Assembly (NCBI GenBank): GCA_020847555.1
Contig: JADLBT010000135.1
Span: 1-50,318, forward strand
Reading direction: 5' to 3'
Origin: Gemmataceae bacterium
Lineage (GTDB): Bacteria > Planctomycetota > Planctomycetia > Gemmatales > Gemmataceae
Length of the DNA stretch: 50,318 nucleotides
The notes under the pieces were generated by a model. The model was given only the letters and a program-made list of their open reading frames with translations. It did no database searches and was not told where the DNA came from. The position numbers were made by a program, and so were the translations under genes. Shown in pieces: positions 30,916 to 40,476 of this stretch (positions are counted from its first letter, which is position 1; every line of letters starts with the position of its first letter).

Positions 30916-32301
30916 ATGCGAGGAGTGCCAGTCTCTGCCGTTGCGCTGACGCTGTGCCTGGGCACCAGTTCCGTTCGCGCCGGCGTCTACAATCCGGCCG
31001 AGCCCGAGTCGGTAACCGCCTGGCGCGTGCGCGACGGGTTCGAGGAGTTTCGCAGCGAGGTGCGCATCCCCCTGCGCCAGTTCGGGACGCCGGAGGGGCT
31101 CCAGCCGATCCACAGGCAGTACGCGCTGATTGCCGCCCTGGTGCCGCGCGGCCCGGCCGGGAACCTGACGGTGGAGGAGCGCCTCAGCCTGAGCGCCTAC
31201 CTGATCCGGTCGCGCAAGTACCGGGAGGCCGTGACCGTCCTGAGCCCGGCCCAGCGCCTGCCCACCGGACGGGATAACTTCCTCGTCTACGCCAACCTTG
31301 CCGCCGCGGAGTATCTCGACGGGCAGGCGTCCGGCATCCCGGACGCGGCCCGCCGCGCCCTCGATTACGTCAGCGCGGCGGTGTCGCAGTGGCCGCGCGA
31401 GTGGGGTGCTGTGCCGAAGGAGCGCCGTCAGTGGCTGGAGGGCATGGGCTGGACGAAGGAGCGCTTCGACTGGTATCGTCGGGCGGAGACCTATTTCCAG
31501 AAACTCCTCCGGGCACGGGCACGCGAGCCGCGCGTGCCGCCGCAGCAGGCGAACCCGCTCGGCACCGACGTGGAGGCGCTGTTCGAGGGCGGCGACCCGC
31601 CGCGGCCGGTCCGCTGGGTCGGCGCGAGCGGCAAGTACGAGGCGGGCCAACTGGCGAAGGCGGAGCAGGAGAAACTCCCGCCCGACGCCATCGCCCTGGT
31701 GCAGCAACTCCTCATCTGGATGCCGGACGACAACCGGCTGTACTGGCTGCTCGGCGAGTTGCACAACGCCCGCGGCGAGTATCTGACCGCCTATCGGATC
31801 TTCAAGGAGATCGGCGACGCGGTGCAGTACGCCAAGCAGGGCGGCGGGGGTATCTTCGGCCAGGCGGGTAAACCCGGTGCGGGGCCGCGGCCGGAGGATG
31901 TCCTCCGCCGCAACGAGAACTACCCCGAGTTGCCCGAGATACACCGCCAGCACTGGTTCACCGTCCGGGCTGCAAAGCAGGACGCGGAGGCGAAGGCCCT
32001 GGAGGCGGCCCGGAAGAAGGAGGGCAACAAGGGAGCCGTTGTCGCGCCGCCCGCCGTGCCCGAGAGGAAGACCGCGGACAGGACACCGCCCGGCGGCTCG
32101 CGCCTCCCCATCGACCTGCGTTCGCTGCTCGTGGGGTTCGGGACGGGCGTGTTCATCGCGGTTTTCGGCGTGTGGCAACTGCGTGAGATCCGGCGCCGCC
32201 GACAGCTGCGCGCCGCGGCGGTCGCAACGGAGTCGCTGGCGCAGTGGTCGGAGCCTGACGAGGGCGTTCCGACGAGGCCGCCGGAGGGCAAGCCGGGATG
32301 A
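30916..32301 (+). CDS. Exported helical-repeat protein with C-terminal membrane anchor
   Basis: A 461-residue protein with a signal peptide (about residues 1-22, ending near VRAGV), a helix-rich middle that looks TPR-like (for example LSLSAYLIRSRKYREAVTVL and WMPDDNRLYWLLGELHNARG), a charged low-complexity linker, and a single transmembrane helix near residues 402-423 followed by a short arginine-rich cytoplasmic tail. ATG 30916 follows an AAGGAG and begins a good signal peptide. The stop overlaps the rimB start by four bases (ATGA at 32298), so this gene is translationally coupled to rimB/rimK. It is probably a periplasmic tethering or interaction protein; the function is unknown. Confidence 0.7.
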   Translation: MRGVPVSAVALTLCLGTSSVRAGVYNPAEPESVTAWRVRDGFEEFRSEVRIPLRQFGTPEGLQPIHRQYALIAALVPRGPAGNLTVEERLSLSAYLIRSRKYREAVTVLSPAQRLPTGRDNFLVYANLAAAEYLDGQASGIPDAARRALDYVSAAVSQWPREWGAVPKERRQWLEGMGWTKERFDWYRRAETYFQKLLRARAREPRVPPQQANPLGTDVEALFEGGDPPRPVRWVGASGKYEAGQLAKAEQEKLPPDAIALVQQLLIWMPDDNRLYWLLGELHNARGEYLTAYRIFKEIGDAVQYAKQGGGGIFGQAGKPGAGPRPEDVLRRNENYPELPEIHRQHWFTVRAAKQDAEAKALEAARKKEGNKGAVVAPPAVPERKTADRTPPGGSRLPIDLRSLLVGFGTGVFIAVFGVWQLREIRRRRQLRAAAVATESLAQWSEPDEGVPTRPPEGKPG

Positions 32302-32756
32302 AGGAACGGCCGCCCGAAGGGTCGGGGCCGCTGACCATCGGCTGGAAGGAGTACGTCAGCTTGCCCGAGTGGGGCGTGCGGCGCCTGAAGGCCAAGGTCG
32401 ATACCGGGGCGCGGACCAGCGTGCTGGACGTGGTCCACTACGAGTTGCGCGCTCTCAAGGGGACCGGCCTGGTGGCGGAGATGGCCCTCGCCCTGAATCC
32501 GCGGCGGCCGGGGCAGCTGGTCACGGTGCAGACGCCGGTCCTGAAGATGGTCGCGGTCCGCAATTCGGGCGGACACAGCGAGGAGCGGCCGTTGATCGAG
32601 ACGGCTCTGCGGCTGGGGCCGGTAACCAGGCGTATCCTGCTGACCGTCACCAGTCGGGCGGCGATGCGGTTTCGCATGCTGCTCGGCCGCAGGGCGCTGG
32701 AGAACGATTTCGTTGTGGACGTGGCCCGGAAGTACCTGCTCCGGTCGGTCAAGTAG
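32298..32756 (+). CDS. rimB: RimB-like retropepsin-type protease (putative zinc protease family)
   Basis: A 152-residue member of the RimB/Zn_protease family, a retropepsin-like fold with an aspartate in KAKVDTGARTS (D35) and a conserved tail RMLLGRRALENDFVVD. In Pseudomonas the related RimB processes the poly-glutamate tails added by RimK. It overlaps the preceding gene by four bases and is followed after 29 bases by rimK, the usual pairing. Confidence 0.9.
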   Translation: MKERPPEGSGPLTIGWKEYVSLPEWGVRRLKAKVDTGARTSVLDVVHYELRALKGTGLVAEMALALNPRRPGQLVTVQTPVLKMVAVRNSGGHSEERPLIETALRLGPVTRRILLTVTSRAAMRFRMLLGRRALENDFVVDVARKYLLRSVK

Positions 32757-32785
32757 GCGAGGCGTTCGGTAGGAGGAGGCCCATC

Positions 32786-33685
32786 GTGCGTATCGTCATC
32801 CTGTCCCGTCAGCCGGCCCTGTACAGCACCCGCGTCCTGGCCGAAGCCGCCCGGAAGCGGCACCACCACGTGCGCATCCTCGACACCCTGCAGTTCGACA
32901 TCCGGGTCAGCCGCCGTAACCCCGAGCTGTTCTACCAGGGCGAGCCGGTCGGGCCGGTGGACGCGGTCATCCCGCGCATCGGCGCGTCGATCACGTTCTT
33001 CGGCCAGGCGGTGGTACGCCAGTTCGAGATGCTGGGCGTCTACTGCGTCAACGAGTCGCAGGCCATCGCCCGGTCACGCGACAAGCTGCGCTGCTTGCAG
33101 ATTCTCAGCCGCCATGACATCGGCCTGCCGCCGACCGTCTACACCCGCCAGGCGGACCACGTTCAGGCGTGCATCGATCAGGTGGACGGGCCGCCGGTAG
33201 TGGTCAAGCTGCTGGAGGGGACGCAGGGGATCGGGGTGGTGCTGGCCGAGACGGCGCCGGCCGCGTCGAGCGTGATCGAGGCGTTCCACGGACTCGACCA
33301 GAACATTCTCATCCAGAAGTTCATCAAGGAGGCGAAGGGGGCCGATATCCGCGCCCTGGTCGTCGGGCGCAAGGTGGTGGCGGCGATGAAGCGCAAGGCG
33401 GTGGCCGGCGAGTTCCGGTCGAACCTGCACCGCGGCGGCAAGGCGACGGCCGTCCGTCTCGGCCCCGAGTACCGGCGGACGGCGCTGGCGGCAGCCCGGG
33501 TGCTCGGGCTGCGTCTGGCCGGCGTGGATCTGATCGAGTCGAAGGAAGGGCCGATGGTGATGGAGGTCAACTCGTCGCCGGGGCTGGAGGGCGTCGAGAA
33601 GGCGACCGGGGTGGACGTGGCCGCGGCCGTCATCGAGTTCATCGAACGCGAGGTGACGCCCGCCAGGCACCCGACGCTGAAGTAA
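32786..33685 (+). CDS. rimK: RimK family ATP-grasp alpha-L-glutamate ligase
   Basis: RimK adds glutamate residues to the C-terminus of ribosomal protein S6 (and in some species makes poly-glutamate). The 299-residue product starts at a GTG, chosen because AGGAGGAGG precedes it by 6 bases and because MRIVILSR matches the family start. ATP-grasp features include VVVKLLEGTQGIGVVL (phosphate-binding loop), ILIQKFIKEAKGADIR, RSNLHRGG and the metal-binding VMEVNSSPGLEG near the C-terminus. Hairpin B4 follows the stop. Confidence 0.94.
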   Translation: MRIVILSRQPALYSTRVLAEAARKRHHHVRILDTLQFDIRVSRRNPELFYQGEPVGPVDAVIPRIGASITFFGQAVVRQFEMLGVYCVNESQAIARSRDKLRCLQILSRHDIGLPPTVYTRQADHVQACIDQVDGPPVVVKLLEGTQGIGVVLAETAPAASSVIEAFHGLDQNILIQKFIKEAKGADIRALVVGRKVVAAMKRKAVAGEFRSNLHRGGKATAVRLGPEYRRTALAAARVLGLRLAGVDLIESKEGPMVMEVNSSPGLEGVEKATGVDVAAAVIEFIEREVTPARHPTLK

Positions 33686-33694
33686 GTCCCCGTC

Positions 33695-33722
33695 AAGCCC
33701 ACGGGACGCCACCCGTGGGCTT
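33695..33722. terminator. Family B hairpin B4, probable bidirectional terminator
   Basis: AAGCCCACGGG (33695-33705) and CCCGTGGGCTT (33712-33722) are a perfect 11-bp stem with loop ACGCCA. It fills the 44-base gap between the convergent rimK and methyltransferase genes. There is no long T run, so intrinsic termination in the strict sense is uncertain. Confidence 0.6.
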
Positions 33723-33729
33723 TGACCCA

Positions 33730-34584
33730 TCAGGGCATCTCCGCATTCTTCTTCTCCGGCACGCGCCACAGGTAGAGGGTGTGCGCGTAGAGGCGCGTGG
33801 GAGCGGAGACGGTGACGGTCTGCTCCGGCTCCCAGCCGCGCAGGGAGTAGTCGTGGGCGACGATGCGTGTGCCCGGCTTCAGCTTTTCCAGCAGGATCGG
33901 CTTGAGCTTCTCCATGAACTCCGGGAGCATGTACGTCATCACTACGGTGGCGCGGCCCAGGTCCGGCACCTTCAGCGCGTCCCCCAGACGGATCTCGACC
34001 AGCTTGTCCACCTTCGCCTTCGCGACGTTCGCGTTGGAGTCCTCGATGCGTTCCGGGTCGATGTCGATCCCCACGCCGCGGGCTCCGTACTTCTTCGCCG
34101 CCGTCACCACCACGCGGCCGTCGCCGCAGCCCAGGTCGTAGACGACATCATCCTTCGTCACCTTCGCCATCTCGAGCATTTTATCGACGACGTGCTGCGG
34201 GGTCGGCACATAGATGATCTGGCTGGACGAGCCGTCCTTGCTGCGGTGACGCAGGTCGATGGTGGTTTCCTGCCCGGCCCGGACGATGGCGATCGCCCTG
34301 CGGATGAGCTGCCGGCTGCCCTCGATCCAGGTGGCCTTGAGGGTGTAGGTGAATTTACGGCCGGGCTGCAGCGGCGGCGTGACGAAGACGCGCTCCTCCC
34401 CGGTCTGCGCCGTGAGGGCGTCGTCGATGGTGAGCTGCGCCGGGGCCGGGATGAAGACGCGGATCCGGGCGGGCTCGGCGACCGGCTTCTCCGATCCCTT
34501 CTCGTCCCCGCCGGGAGGGCCGGCCAGGGTGAGCCCCGGGAGGGCGGCCAGGACGAGCAGGACAGATGCACGAATGGCGGACAT
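33730..34584 (-). CDS. Exported SAM methyltransferase with N-terminal TIGR03000-like domain
   Basis: A 284-residue protein with a signal peptide (about residues 1-22). Residues about 40-110 resemble the planctomycete TIGR03000 domain: (A)QLTIDDALT..TG..R.FVTPPLQPGRKFTYTL...RAGQETTIDLR. A class I methyltransferase fold follows, with the SAM motif DLGCGDGRVVVTAAKKYG and GIDIDPERI. The second half closely parallels the protein at 45960-46556 (YVPTP..VV.KMLEM, ...LKPG.RIV.HD). The acceptor is unknown; export of a SAM-dependent enzyme is unusual because SAM is cytoplasmic. GGAGA precedes ATG 34584. Confidence 0.85.
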   Translation of the reverse strand: MSAIRASVLLVLAALPGLTLAGPPGGDEKGSEKPVAEPARIRVFIPAPAQLTIDDALTAQTGEERVFVTPPLQPGRKFTYTLKATWIEGSRQLIRRAIAIVRAGQETTIDLRHRSKDGSSSQIIYVPTPQHVVDKMLEMAKVTKDDVVYDLGCGDGRVVVTAAKKYGARGVGIDIDPERIEDSNANVAKAKVDKLVEIRLGDALKVPDLGRATVVMTYMLPEFMEKLKPILLEKLKPGTRIVAHDYSLRGWEPEQTVTVSAPTRLYAHTLYLWRVPEKKNAEMP

Positions 34585-34668
34585 GGCGAATCTCCTTTTC
34601 CGGGCCACGAGGGAACGACCTTTCCTCTCGGCCCCCTCTCCTGCGACGGGTGGAGGTGCAACCTGAGA

Positions 34669-34693
34669 GTGCTGAGTACCCAGTACTCAGTAC
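34669..34693. repeat. Family E palindrome, copy E2
   Basis: CTGAGTAC (34672-34679) and GTACTCAG (34683-34690) are perfect inverted arms; the sequence resembles copy E1 at 18821. It lies in the leader of the methyltransferase gene. Confidence 0.65.
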
Positions 34694-34724
34694 AGGCAAC
34701 CTCTCTACCCTTCGCCCTCGCCAC

Positions 34725-34730
34725 ATTATA
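34725..34730 (-). promoter_or_regulatory. TATAAT box upstream of the methyltransferase gene
   Basis: A consensus TATAAT on the minus strand, overlapping the stop codon of the upstream membrane-protein gene and about 140 bases before the methyltransferase start. No clear -35 hexamer is visible at 17 bases. Confidence 0.35.
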
Positions 34731-35724
34731 GCGAGGAGAGGCGACGGGTTCGGACGACGGGAGGAAGAAGCTGCCCCCCGAACCAGGCGCCGATGATGGT
34801 CAGGAGAATAACGCCGGCCGCCAGGAATGGGGCGTAATGGAGCTGTGAGCTGGGGTTGCCCAGCATGTTGCCTGCCAGCAGGATTGCCGCCCCGATCCCG
34901 GTGAACAGACCGTGCTTGAACGGGTTGCGCGTCGTTGCCCCGGCCACCGCGCCGCCGGTGAGGATGAGCAGCCCCGCAACCTCCCACGTGATCAGATGGG
35001 CCTGCAGCTGCGACTGCAAGCGCAGCTTGCCGAGGCTGGCGTCGAGCATCAGGCTCAGGAGCACGGCCGGCCAGAAAATGCCGCAGGCCGCCACTCCGAT
35101 CCCCACGCCCACCCGTAACCACGACACCGGCCCGGCGAGGACCGACGCCGTCGGCCGCAGCAACGGGCGGGGCCGGCTGCCACTGTCTGTCCCGGGGATC
35201 TTCAGCAAAGGCAGCGGCTTCCAGATGACGGACCCCAGCCACCCCCCAATCGCGCCGAACACCATCGCCAGGCCGCAGGAAGCGACGTCAATCACCACCT
35301 CGCCGCCGGACGGGTGGGTGACGACGAACGCGGCGCCACTGATCGCGCCAACCAGGAACCCAATCGCGAAGCCGCGGGACTGCCCGGCGCCGGCCAGCGC
35401 CCCGCCGATGAGCAGGCCGAACGCCTGGAGTCCCTGGAGGACGATCAGTCCGACCAGCCCGGACCACACGGCCGGCCCGGACGTGTCCCCAAGGGCGAGC
35501 AGGCCGGCCGTGCAGGCCAGTTGCAGGCCGTGGGCAAGGCCCTGGGAGACGAGTACCCCGACCGCCAGTCGGCCCCAATGGGTGTTCTGCCAGCGGCTCT
35601 CGAGGTCGGTCGGCTCCGGCAAGCCGGAGGAAGTCACCGACTGGTATGTGAGCCGCACGCTGCAACTGGGGCAGCTGAGGGCCTGGGCGAACGCACTGCG
35701 GCACTGGGGGCATACCATTGACAT
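34726..35724 (-). CDS. Zinc-ribbon polytopic membrane protein
   Basis: A 332-residue protein with an N-terminal zinc ribbon (C5, C8, C18, C21: CPQC...CPSC) and about eight to nine hydrophobic helices. The helices are Gly/Ala-rich with segments such as LLIGGALAGAGQSRGFAIG and GVILLTIIGAWFGGQLLPP. The family is unknown to me, though zinc ribbons fused to membrane helices are frequent in planctomycetes. The start is the first of two adjacent ATG codons (MSMVCPQC). It diverges from glpK. Confidence 0.7.
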   Translation of the reverse strand: MSMVCPQCRSAFAQALSCPSCSVRLTYQSVTSSGLPEPTDLESRWQNTHWGRLAVGVLVSQGLAHGLQLACTAGLLALGDTSGPAVWSGLVGLIVLQGLQAFGLLIGGALAGAGQSRGFAIGFLVGAISGAAFVVTHPSGGEVVIDVASCGLAMVFGAIGGWLGSVIWKPLPLLKIPGTDSGSRPRPLLRPTASVLAGPVSWLRVGVGIGVAACGIFWPAVLLSLMLDASLGKLRLQSQLQAHLITWEVAGLLILTGGAVAGATTRNPFKHGLFTGIGAAILLAGNMLGNPSSQLHYAPFLAAGVILLTIIGAWFGGQLLPPVVRTRRLSSL

Positions 35725-36005
35725 GGCAGCAAATCCTGTCCGGTCGAACACGGTGCCGGGGGAACCCGGCGGACACGGGCTGCGCCTGCCGTCCCGACCC
35801 GGAGCGCGAGCGGGCGGCGGAGTGCAGAGCTTTATCACGAGTATAGGCTATGTTCGGCGGGCGCGCGTCAGGGCCGCCAGGTTTCGCGACGGGCCGGAAT
35901 TTTCCGGGCCTGGGTGGAATCGACAGCCGTGCCTCGGCGACGCCGTTGCCGGGTCCGCTCCACGCGCCCACAATGCCAGGGTCGCTTCGACGGAGGACTG
36001 CTAAC

Positions 36006-37511
36006 GTGGCCAACCCGTTCTTGCTCGCCATCGACCAGGGGACGACCAGCACGCGGGCGCTGGTCTATGACGGCTCCGGCCGTTGCCTGGGCAGCGCCGC
36101 CCGCGAACTCCAGCAGCACTACCCCCGCCCCGGGTGGGTCGAACACGACACCGAGGAGATCTGGCGGTCCGTCGCCGAGGTCGTGCCGCGCGCCCTTGAG
36201 GCGGCGGGCGTGGCGGCCGGGCAACTCGCCGGAGTTGGGATCACGAACCAGCGCGAGACGGCCGTTCTGTGGGAGCGGACGACGGGCCGAGCGGTGGGGC
36301 GAGCGATCGTGTGGCAGGACCGGCGCACGACCGACTTCTGTCGGGACCACGCGGCCGACGAGCCGTGGCTCAGCCAGCGCACCGGGCTGGTCCTTGATCC
36401 GTACTTCTCCGCAACGAAGTGGCACTGGCAGCTCGCCCAGGACGCGGGCTTGCGGCGGCGGGCGGAGGCGGGCGAGTTGGCCTGCGGAACGATCGACAGC
36501 TGGCTAATCTGGCACCTGACCGGCGGCCGCGTTCACGCCACGGACGTGACCAACGCCTCGCGCACCCTCCTGCTCGACGTCCGCAAGGTCGCGTGGGACG
36601 ACGACCTGTGCCGGTACTTCGGCGTTCCGCGACCCCTCCTCCCGGACGTGCGGCCGAGCGCGGGCGATTTCGGGACGACCGCCGGGCTCGGGTTCCTGCC
36701 GGACGGGCTGCCGCTCGCGGGCGTGGCCGGCGACCAGCAGGCGGCGCTGTTCGGGCAGCGGGCGTTCGGGCCGGGCGAGGGAAAGTGTACCTACGGCACC
36801 GGCGCGTTCTTCCTGCTCCACACCGGCGGCCGTCCGGTCGAGTCGCGCTACCGGCTGCTGACGACGCTGGCGGCGACGACGGACGGGCGGCCGCAATACG
36901 CCCTGGAGGGGAGCGTGTTCGTGGCCGGGGCAGCAGTCCAGTGGCTGCGCGACGGGCTGAAGCTGTTCGCCGAGGCGCCGGCGGTGGAGGCGCTGGCGGC
37001 CCAGTCCGACCTGGACCAGCCGGTGCTGTTCGTCCCGGGGTTCGTCGGCCTGGGGGCGCCGCACTGGGTGCCGGAGGCGCGTGGCGTGCTGTTCGGCCTC
37101 ACGCGCGGAACGACGGCAGCGGACGTCAGCCGGGCGACGCTGGAGGGGGTGGCGTTCATGATTGCCGACCTGATCGAGGCCGCCGGGAAGGACGCCGGCC
37201 AGCCACTGGAGGAGCTGCGCGCGGACGGCGGGATGGCGCGCAACGCCTGGTTCCTGCAGTGCCAGGCGGACGTTCTCGGCCTGCCGGTGCGGCAGGCGAC
37301 GCACACCGAAGCGACCGCCCTCGGGGCCGCCCTGCTCGCCGGGCTGCGCCTCGGCGTCTGGCCCGACCTGGACGCGCTGCGCCGCTTGCCGCAGGACGGC
37401 AGGACGTTCTCGCCCCGCCTCGCCGAGGATCACCGGCGGCGCCGCCTGGACGAGTGGCATCGCGCTGTCAACGCGGTGATCGCCTTCTACACCGACCGGC
37501 CGGCTCGGTGA
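36006..37511 (+). CDS. glpK: Glycerol kinase
   Basis: GlpK phosphorylates glycerol to sn-glycerol 3-phosphate with ATP. The 501-residue product matches the family length. FGGY-family signatures are LLAIDQGTTSTRALVYD at the start, NQRETAVLWER, AIVWQDRRT, AGDQQAALFGQ and GTGAFFLLHTGG, with DGGMARNAWFLQCQAD near the C-terminus. The start is a GTG at 36006, with GGAGGA 9 bases upstream; an open frame extends upstream but is not conserved. No glpF or glpD is adjacent, so it is not the usual glycerol operon. Confidence 0.96.
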   Translation: MANPFLLAIDQGTTSTRALVYDGSGRCLGSAARELQQHYPRPGWVEHDTEEIWRSVAEVVPRALEAAGVAAGQLAGVGITNQRETAVLWERTTGRAVGRAIVWQDRRTTDFCRDHAADEPWLSQRTGLVLDPYFSATKWHWQLAQDAGLRRRAEAGELACGTIDSWLIWHLTGGRVHATDVTNASRTLLLDVRKVAWDDDLCRYFGVPRPLLPDVRPSAGDFGTTAGLGFLPDGLPLAGVAGDQQAALFGQRAFGPGEGKCTYGTGAFFLLHTGGRPVESRYRLLTTLAATTDGRPQYALEGSVFVAGAAVQWLRDGLKLFAEAPAVEALAAQSDLDQPVLFVPGFVGLGAPHWVPEARGVLFGLTRGTTAADVSRATLEGVAFMIADLIEAAGKDAGQPLEELRADGGMARNAWFLQCQADVLGLPVRQATHTEATALGAALLAGLRLGVWPDLDALRRLPQDGRTFSPRLAEDHRRRRLDEWHRAVNAVIAFYTDRPAR

Positions 37512-37512
37512 G

Positions 37513-37518
37513 TACAAT
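37513..37518 (+). promoter_or_regulatory. TACAAT box between glpK and the Uma2 gene
   Basis: TACAAT starts two bases after the glpK stop and 30 bases before the next ATG, so the Uma2 gene may have its own promoter. The -35 region would lie inside glpK; no good match is seen. Confidence 0.35.
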
Positions 37519-37542
37519 GACCGGAGAGGAGGACGATCAGCC

Positions 37543-38262
37543 ATGAGCACCGCGCCGACCAACGCCCCGCCGGACCCCGATGTGGGCGTGGACCCGGACA
37601 TCGATTACGACGCCCTTGTAACCGAGGACCACAAGCCGGTGGACCGCATCTTCATCGAGAAGCTGTACCGCTTGCTGACGCGCGCGCTGTACGCGAGCTG
37701 GCCCGGACCGGGGGAGGGGCGGCCGTTCCTCGCCCTGGTCAACGTCGGCTGGTTCTACCAGCGGACCACGCCCGCCGTCGTGCCCGACTGCCTGCTGAGT
37801 CTCGACGTGGCCTGCCCCGACAACTTGCAGGTGAAGCAGGGGCACTCGTACTACCAGTGGGACGTGGGCAAGCCGCCCGATGTCGTGATCGAGTTCGTCT
37901 CCGACCGGACCGGGGGCGAAGAATCGCACAAGAAGGCGCTCTACGCCGGCCTCGGTGTCGCTTACTACGCCGTCTACGACCCCAAGCACCTGCTCTCCGC
38001 CGACACGCTCCGGGTGTACGAGCTGGTAGGGCGAGGCTACCGCCTGACCGACGCCGGCCCCTGGCCGAAGGTCGGGCTGGGGCTGCGGCTGTGGGAGGGC
38101 AGCTTCGAGGGCCATGAGGACGTCTGGCTGCGCTGGTGCGATGCCGGCGGGGAGATCGTTCCGACCGGCGAGGAACGCGCCGCCCGGGCGGAGGAACGCA
38201 TCCGCGCCCTGGAGGCTGAGGTGCAGCGGCTCAAGGGCCAGGCGCCTCCCGAGACTCCGTAA
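37543..38262 (+). CDS. Uma2 family (DUF820) nuclease-fold protein
   Basis: A 239-residue protein of the Uma2/DUF820 family, which has a PD-(D/E)xK-like fold. Expected residues appear as PDCLLSLDV (P81-D82), VVIEFVS with E117, and K130/K131 in HKKALYAGLGVAYYAVYDP. The C-terminal 35 residues form a predicted coiled coil (EERAARAEERIRALEAEVQR). These genes are abundant in cyanobacteria and planctomycetes; their biological role is unknown. AGAGGAGG precedes ATG 37543. Confidence 0.85.
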   Translation: MSTAPTNAPPDPDVGVDPDIDYDALVTEDHKPVDRIFIEKLYRLLTRALYASWPGPGEGRPFLALVNVGWFYQRTTPAVVPDCLLSLDVACPDNLQVKQGHSYYQWDVGKPPDVVIEFVSDRTGGEESHKKALYAGLGVAYYAVYDPKHLLSADTLRVYELVGRGYRLTDAGPWPKVGLGLRLWEGSFEGHEDVWLRWCDAGGEIVPTGEERAARAEERIRALEAEVQRLKGQAPPETP

Positions 38263-38309
38263 CGGCCGGCGCAGCGGACGTACCGCACCCGAACTTCCCC
38301 GAGATCCCG

Positions 38310-39190
<881 letters not shown>

Positions 39191-39194
<4 letters not shown>

Positions 39195-40153
39195 GCCGCA
39201 CCTTGCTGCCGCTACTTCTCGCCGCGGCCGTGTCCGCTGACCCGCCGCGGCCCCGGCTCGTCGAGAAACACGGGCCGGCGTCGGTGTGGCTCCTCACCCC
39301 CTCGGCCAGGCCGATCACCCTGCGCCTGTCGGACGAGATTCCGGTTCGGGTCCGCGTTCAGGCGCCCGCCCCGCTGGAGGTGGAACTCCTCGGCAAGCCG
39401 GCCGCCGCCGACTCCTGGGCGCTGGAGGGGCAGGGCGGACCGACGGTGCGCGAACTCAAGGGGAAGGGGGAGGTGGTCTGGGAGCGCGCTTACCTCCTGG
39501 TGCCGCACGAGCCGGGCAAGCACGCCGTGGAGTTGCCGCCGCTGCGCTACCGCTCGGGCGGGGGCCGGTGGCACGAGGTGAAGTGGAAGCCGCTGCCGAT
39601 CGAGGTCAGCACGCAGATCAGGAAGGCCGAGCCCGCGTCGGCCCAGGACATTACCGGGCCGGAAGAGGTGCCACCCGGCCCGTCGTATCACTGGCTGGTG
39701 TGGGCGGCCGGGGTGGTCGCGGTCCTGGCGGCCGGGGCGGTGGCGCTGTTCATCGTCAGAGGGCGCCGGCCGACGGCGGTGCTGCTGTCGCCGGAGCAGT
39801 GGGCCACGCGCGAACTGGACCGCCTGGCGGCGCGTGAGCCCGCCACCGCCGCCGAGGTCGAGGCGTTCCACACTACCCTGTCGGCCGTGCTGCGCCGCTA
39901 CCTCGAGCGCCGCTTCCACCTCCCGGCCGAGCGGCAGACCACGCCTGAGTTTCTGCAGGCGGCCCGGCGGTCGTCCGAACTCACACCCGACCAGCAGGCG
40001 CTGCTCGGGGAAGTCCTGGTGCGTTGCGACCTCGCCAAGTTTGCGCGCGTTCACCCTCCGTCCGCGGAGTGTCGCGCCGCCGTGGCGGCGGTCCGGCGGC
40101 TGGTCGAGGAGTCGGCCCCGACTGATCCACCAACCGCGCCGGTCCCACCCTGA
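39191..40153 (+). CDS. DUF4381/BatD-like membrane protein paired with DUF58
   Basis: A 320-residue protein with a signal peptide, a beta-rich extracytoplasmic part (about residues 20-145), one transmembrane helix (WLVWAAGVVAVLAAGAVALFIV, about 162-183) and a cytoplasmic helical tail with ATRELDRLAA and FLQAARRSSELTPDQQALLGEVL. In planctomycetes genes with this layout usually lie between DUF58 and vWA (BatA-like) genes. The overlap with the DUF58 gene supports that assignment, but no BatA-like gene follows. Confidence 0.7.
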
Positions 40154-40476
40154 GCGAACTGCGGAAGCCAACGGACCGCGGCCCGTGGGTTCTCACAGCG
40201 CTGATTGCACCTGGTCGCGCGAGCCGCCCGGCAAACCTTTGCTGCCCGGCAAGGTGCCCTGCAATTCTCCGAGAGCGCCGAAATCGCCCCCGCCCCTCAA
40301 GTCCCGCTGACCCCGCTGCCGACATAGTTTCTGTCTGATCGCAGCGGCCGAGCAGCGGTGCCGTGGAACCGCGAACCGCCAGGGCCGTCGGCGATCGCTA
40401 ACCCAAAAGCCGAGCGGCAACGTGAGCGAACCCGCCGGGGTGGGCACGTTGGCCTTACAATGAGGAGCCTACGACG
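40154..40476. other. Intergenic region with a degenerate family B repeat
   Basis: The 323-base gap holds a degenerate family B copy (B6, about 40165-40191: AAGCCAACGG, then CCCGTGGGTT), two direct copies of GCCCGGCAA about 10 bases apart (near 40228 and 40247), and a TACAAT box (40456-40461) 15 bases before the next gene's ATG. No open frame or RNA gene was found. Confidence 0.45.
40456..40461 (+). promoter_or_regulatory. TACAAT box just before the coiled-coil lipoprotein
   Basis: TACAAT ends 15 bases before the ATG at 40477, and GGAG lies between. If it is a -10 element, the leader would be very short. Confidence 0.3.

Noticed and set aside
37543..38262. A restriction-modification component.
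   Set aside because: Uma2 proteins are sometimes labelled putative restriction endonucleases, but no methyltransferase or specificity gene for DNA is adjacent.
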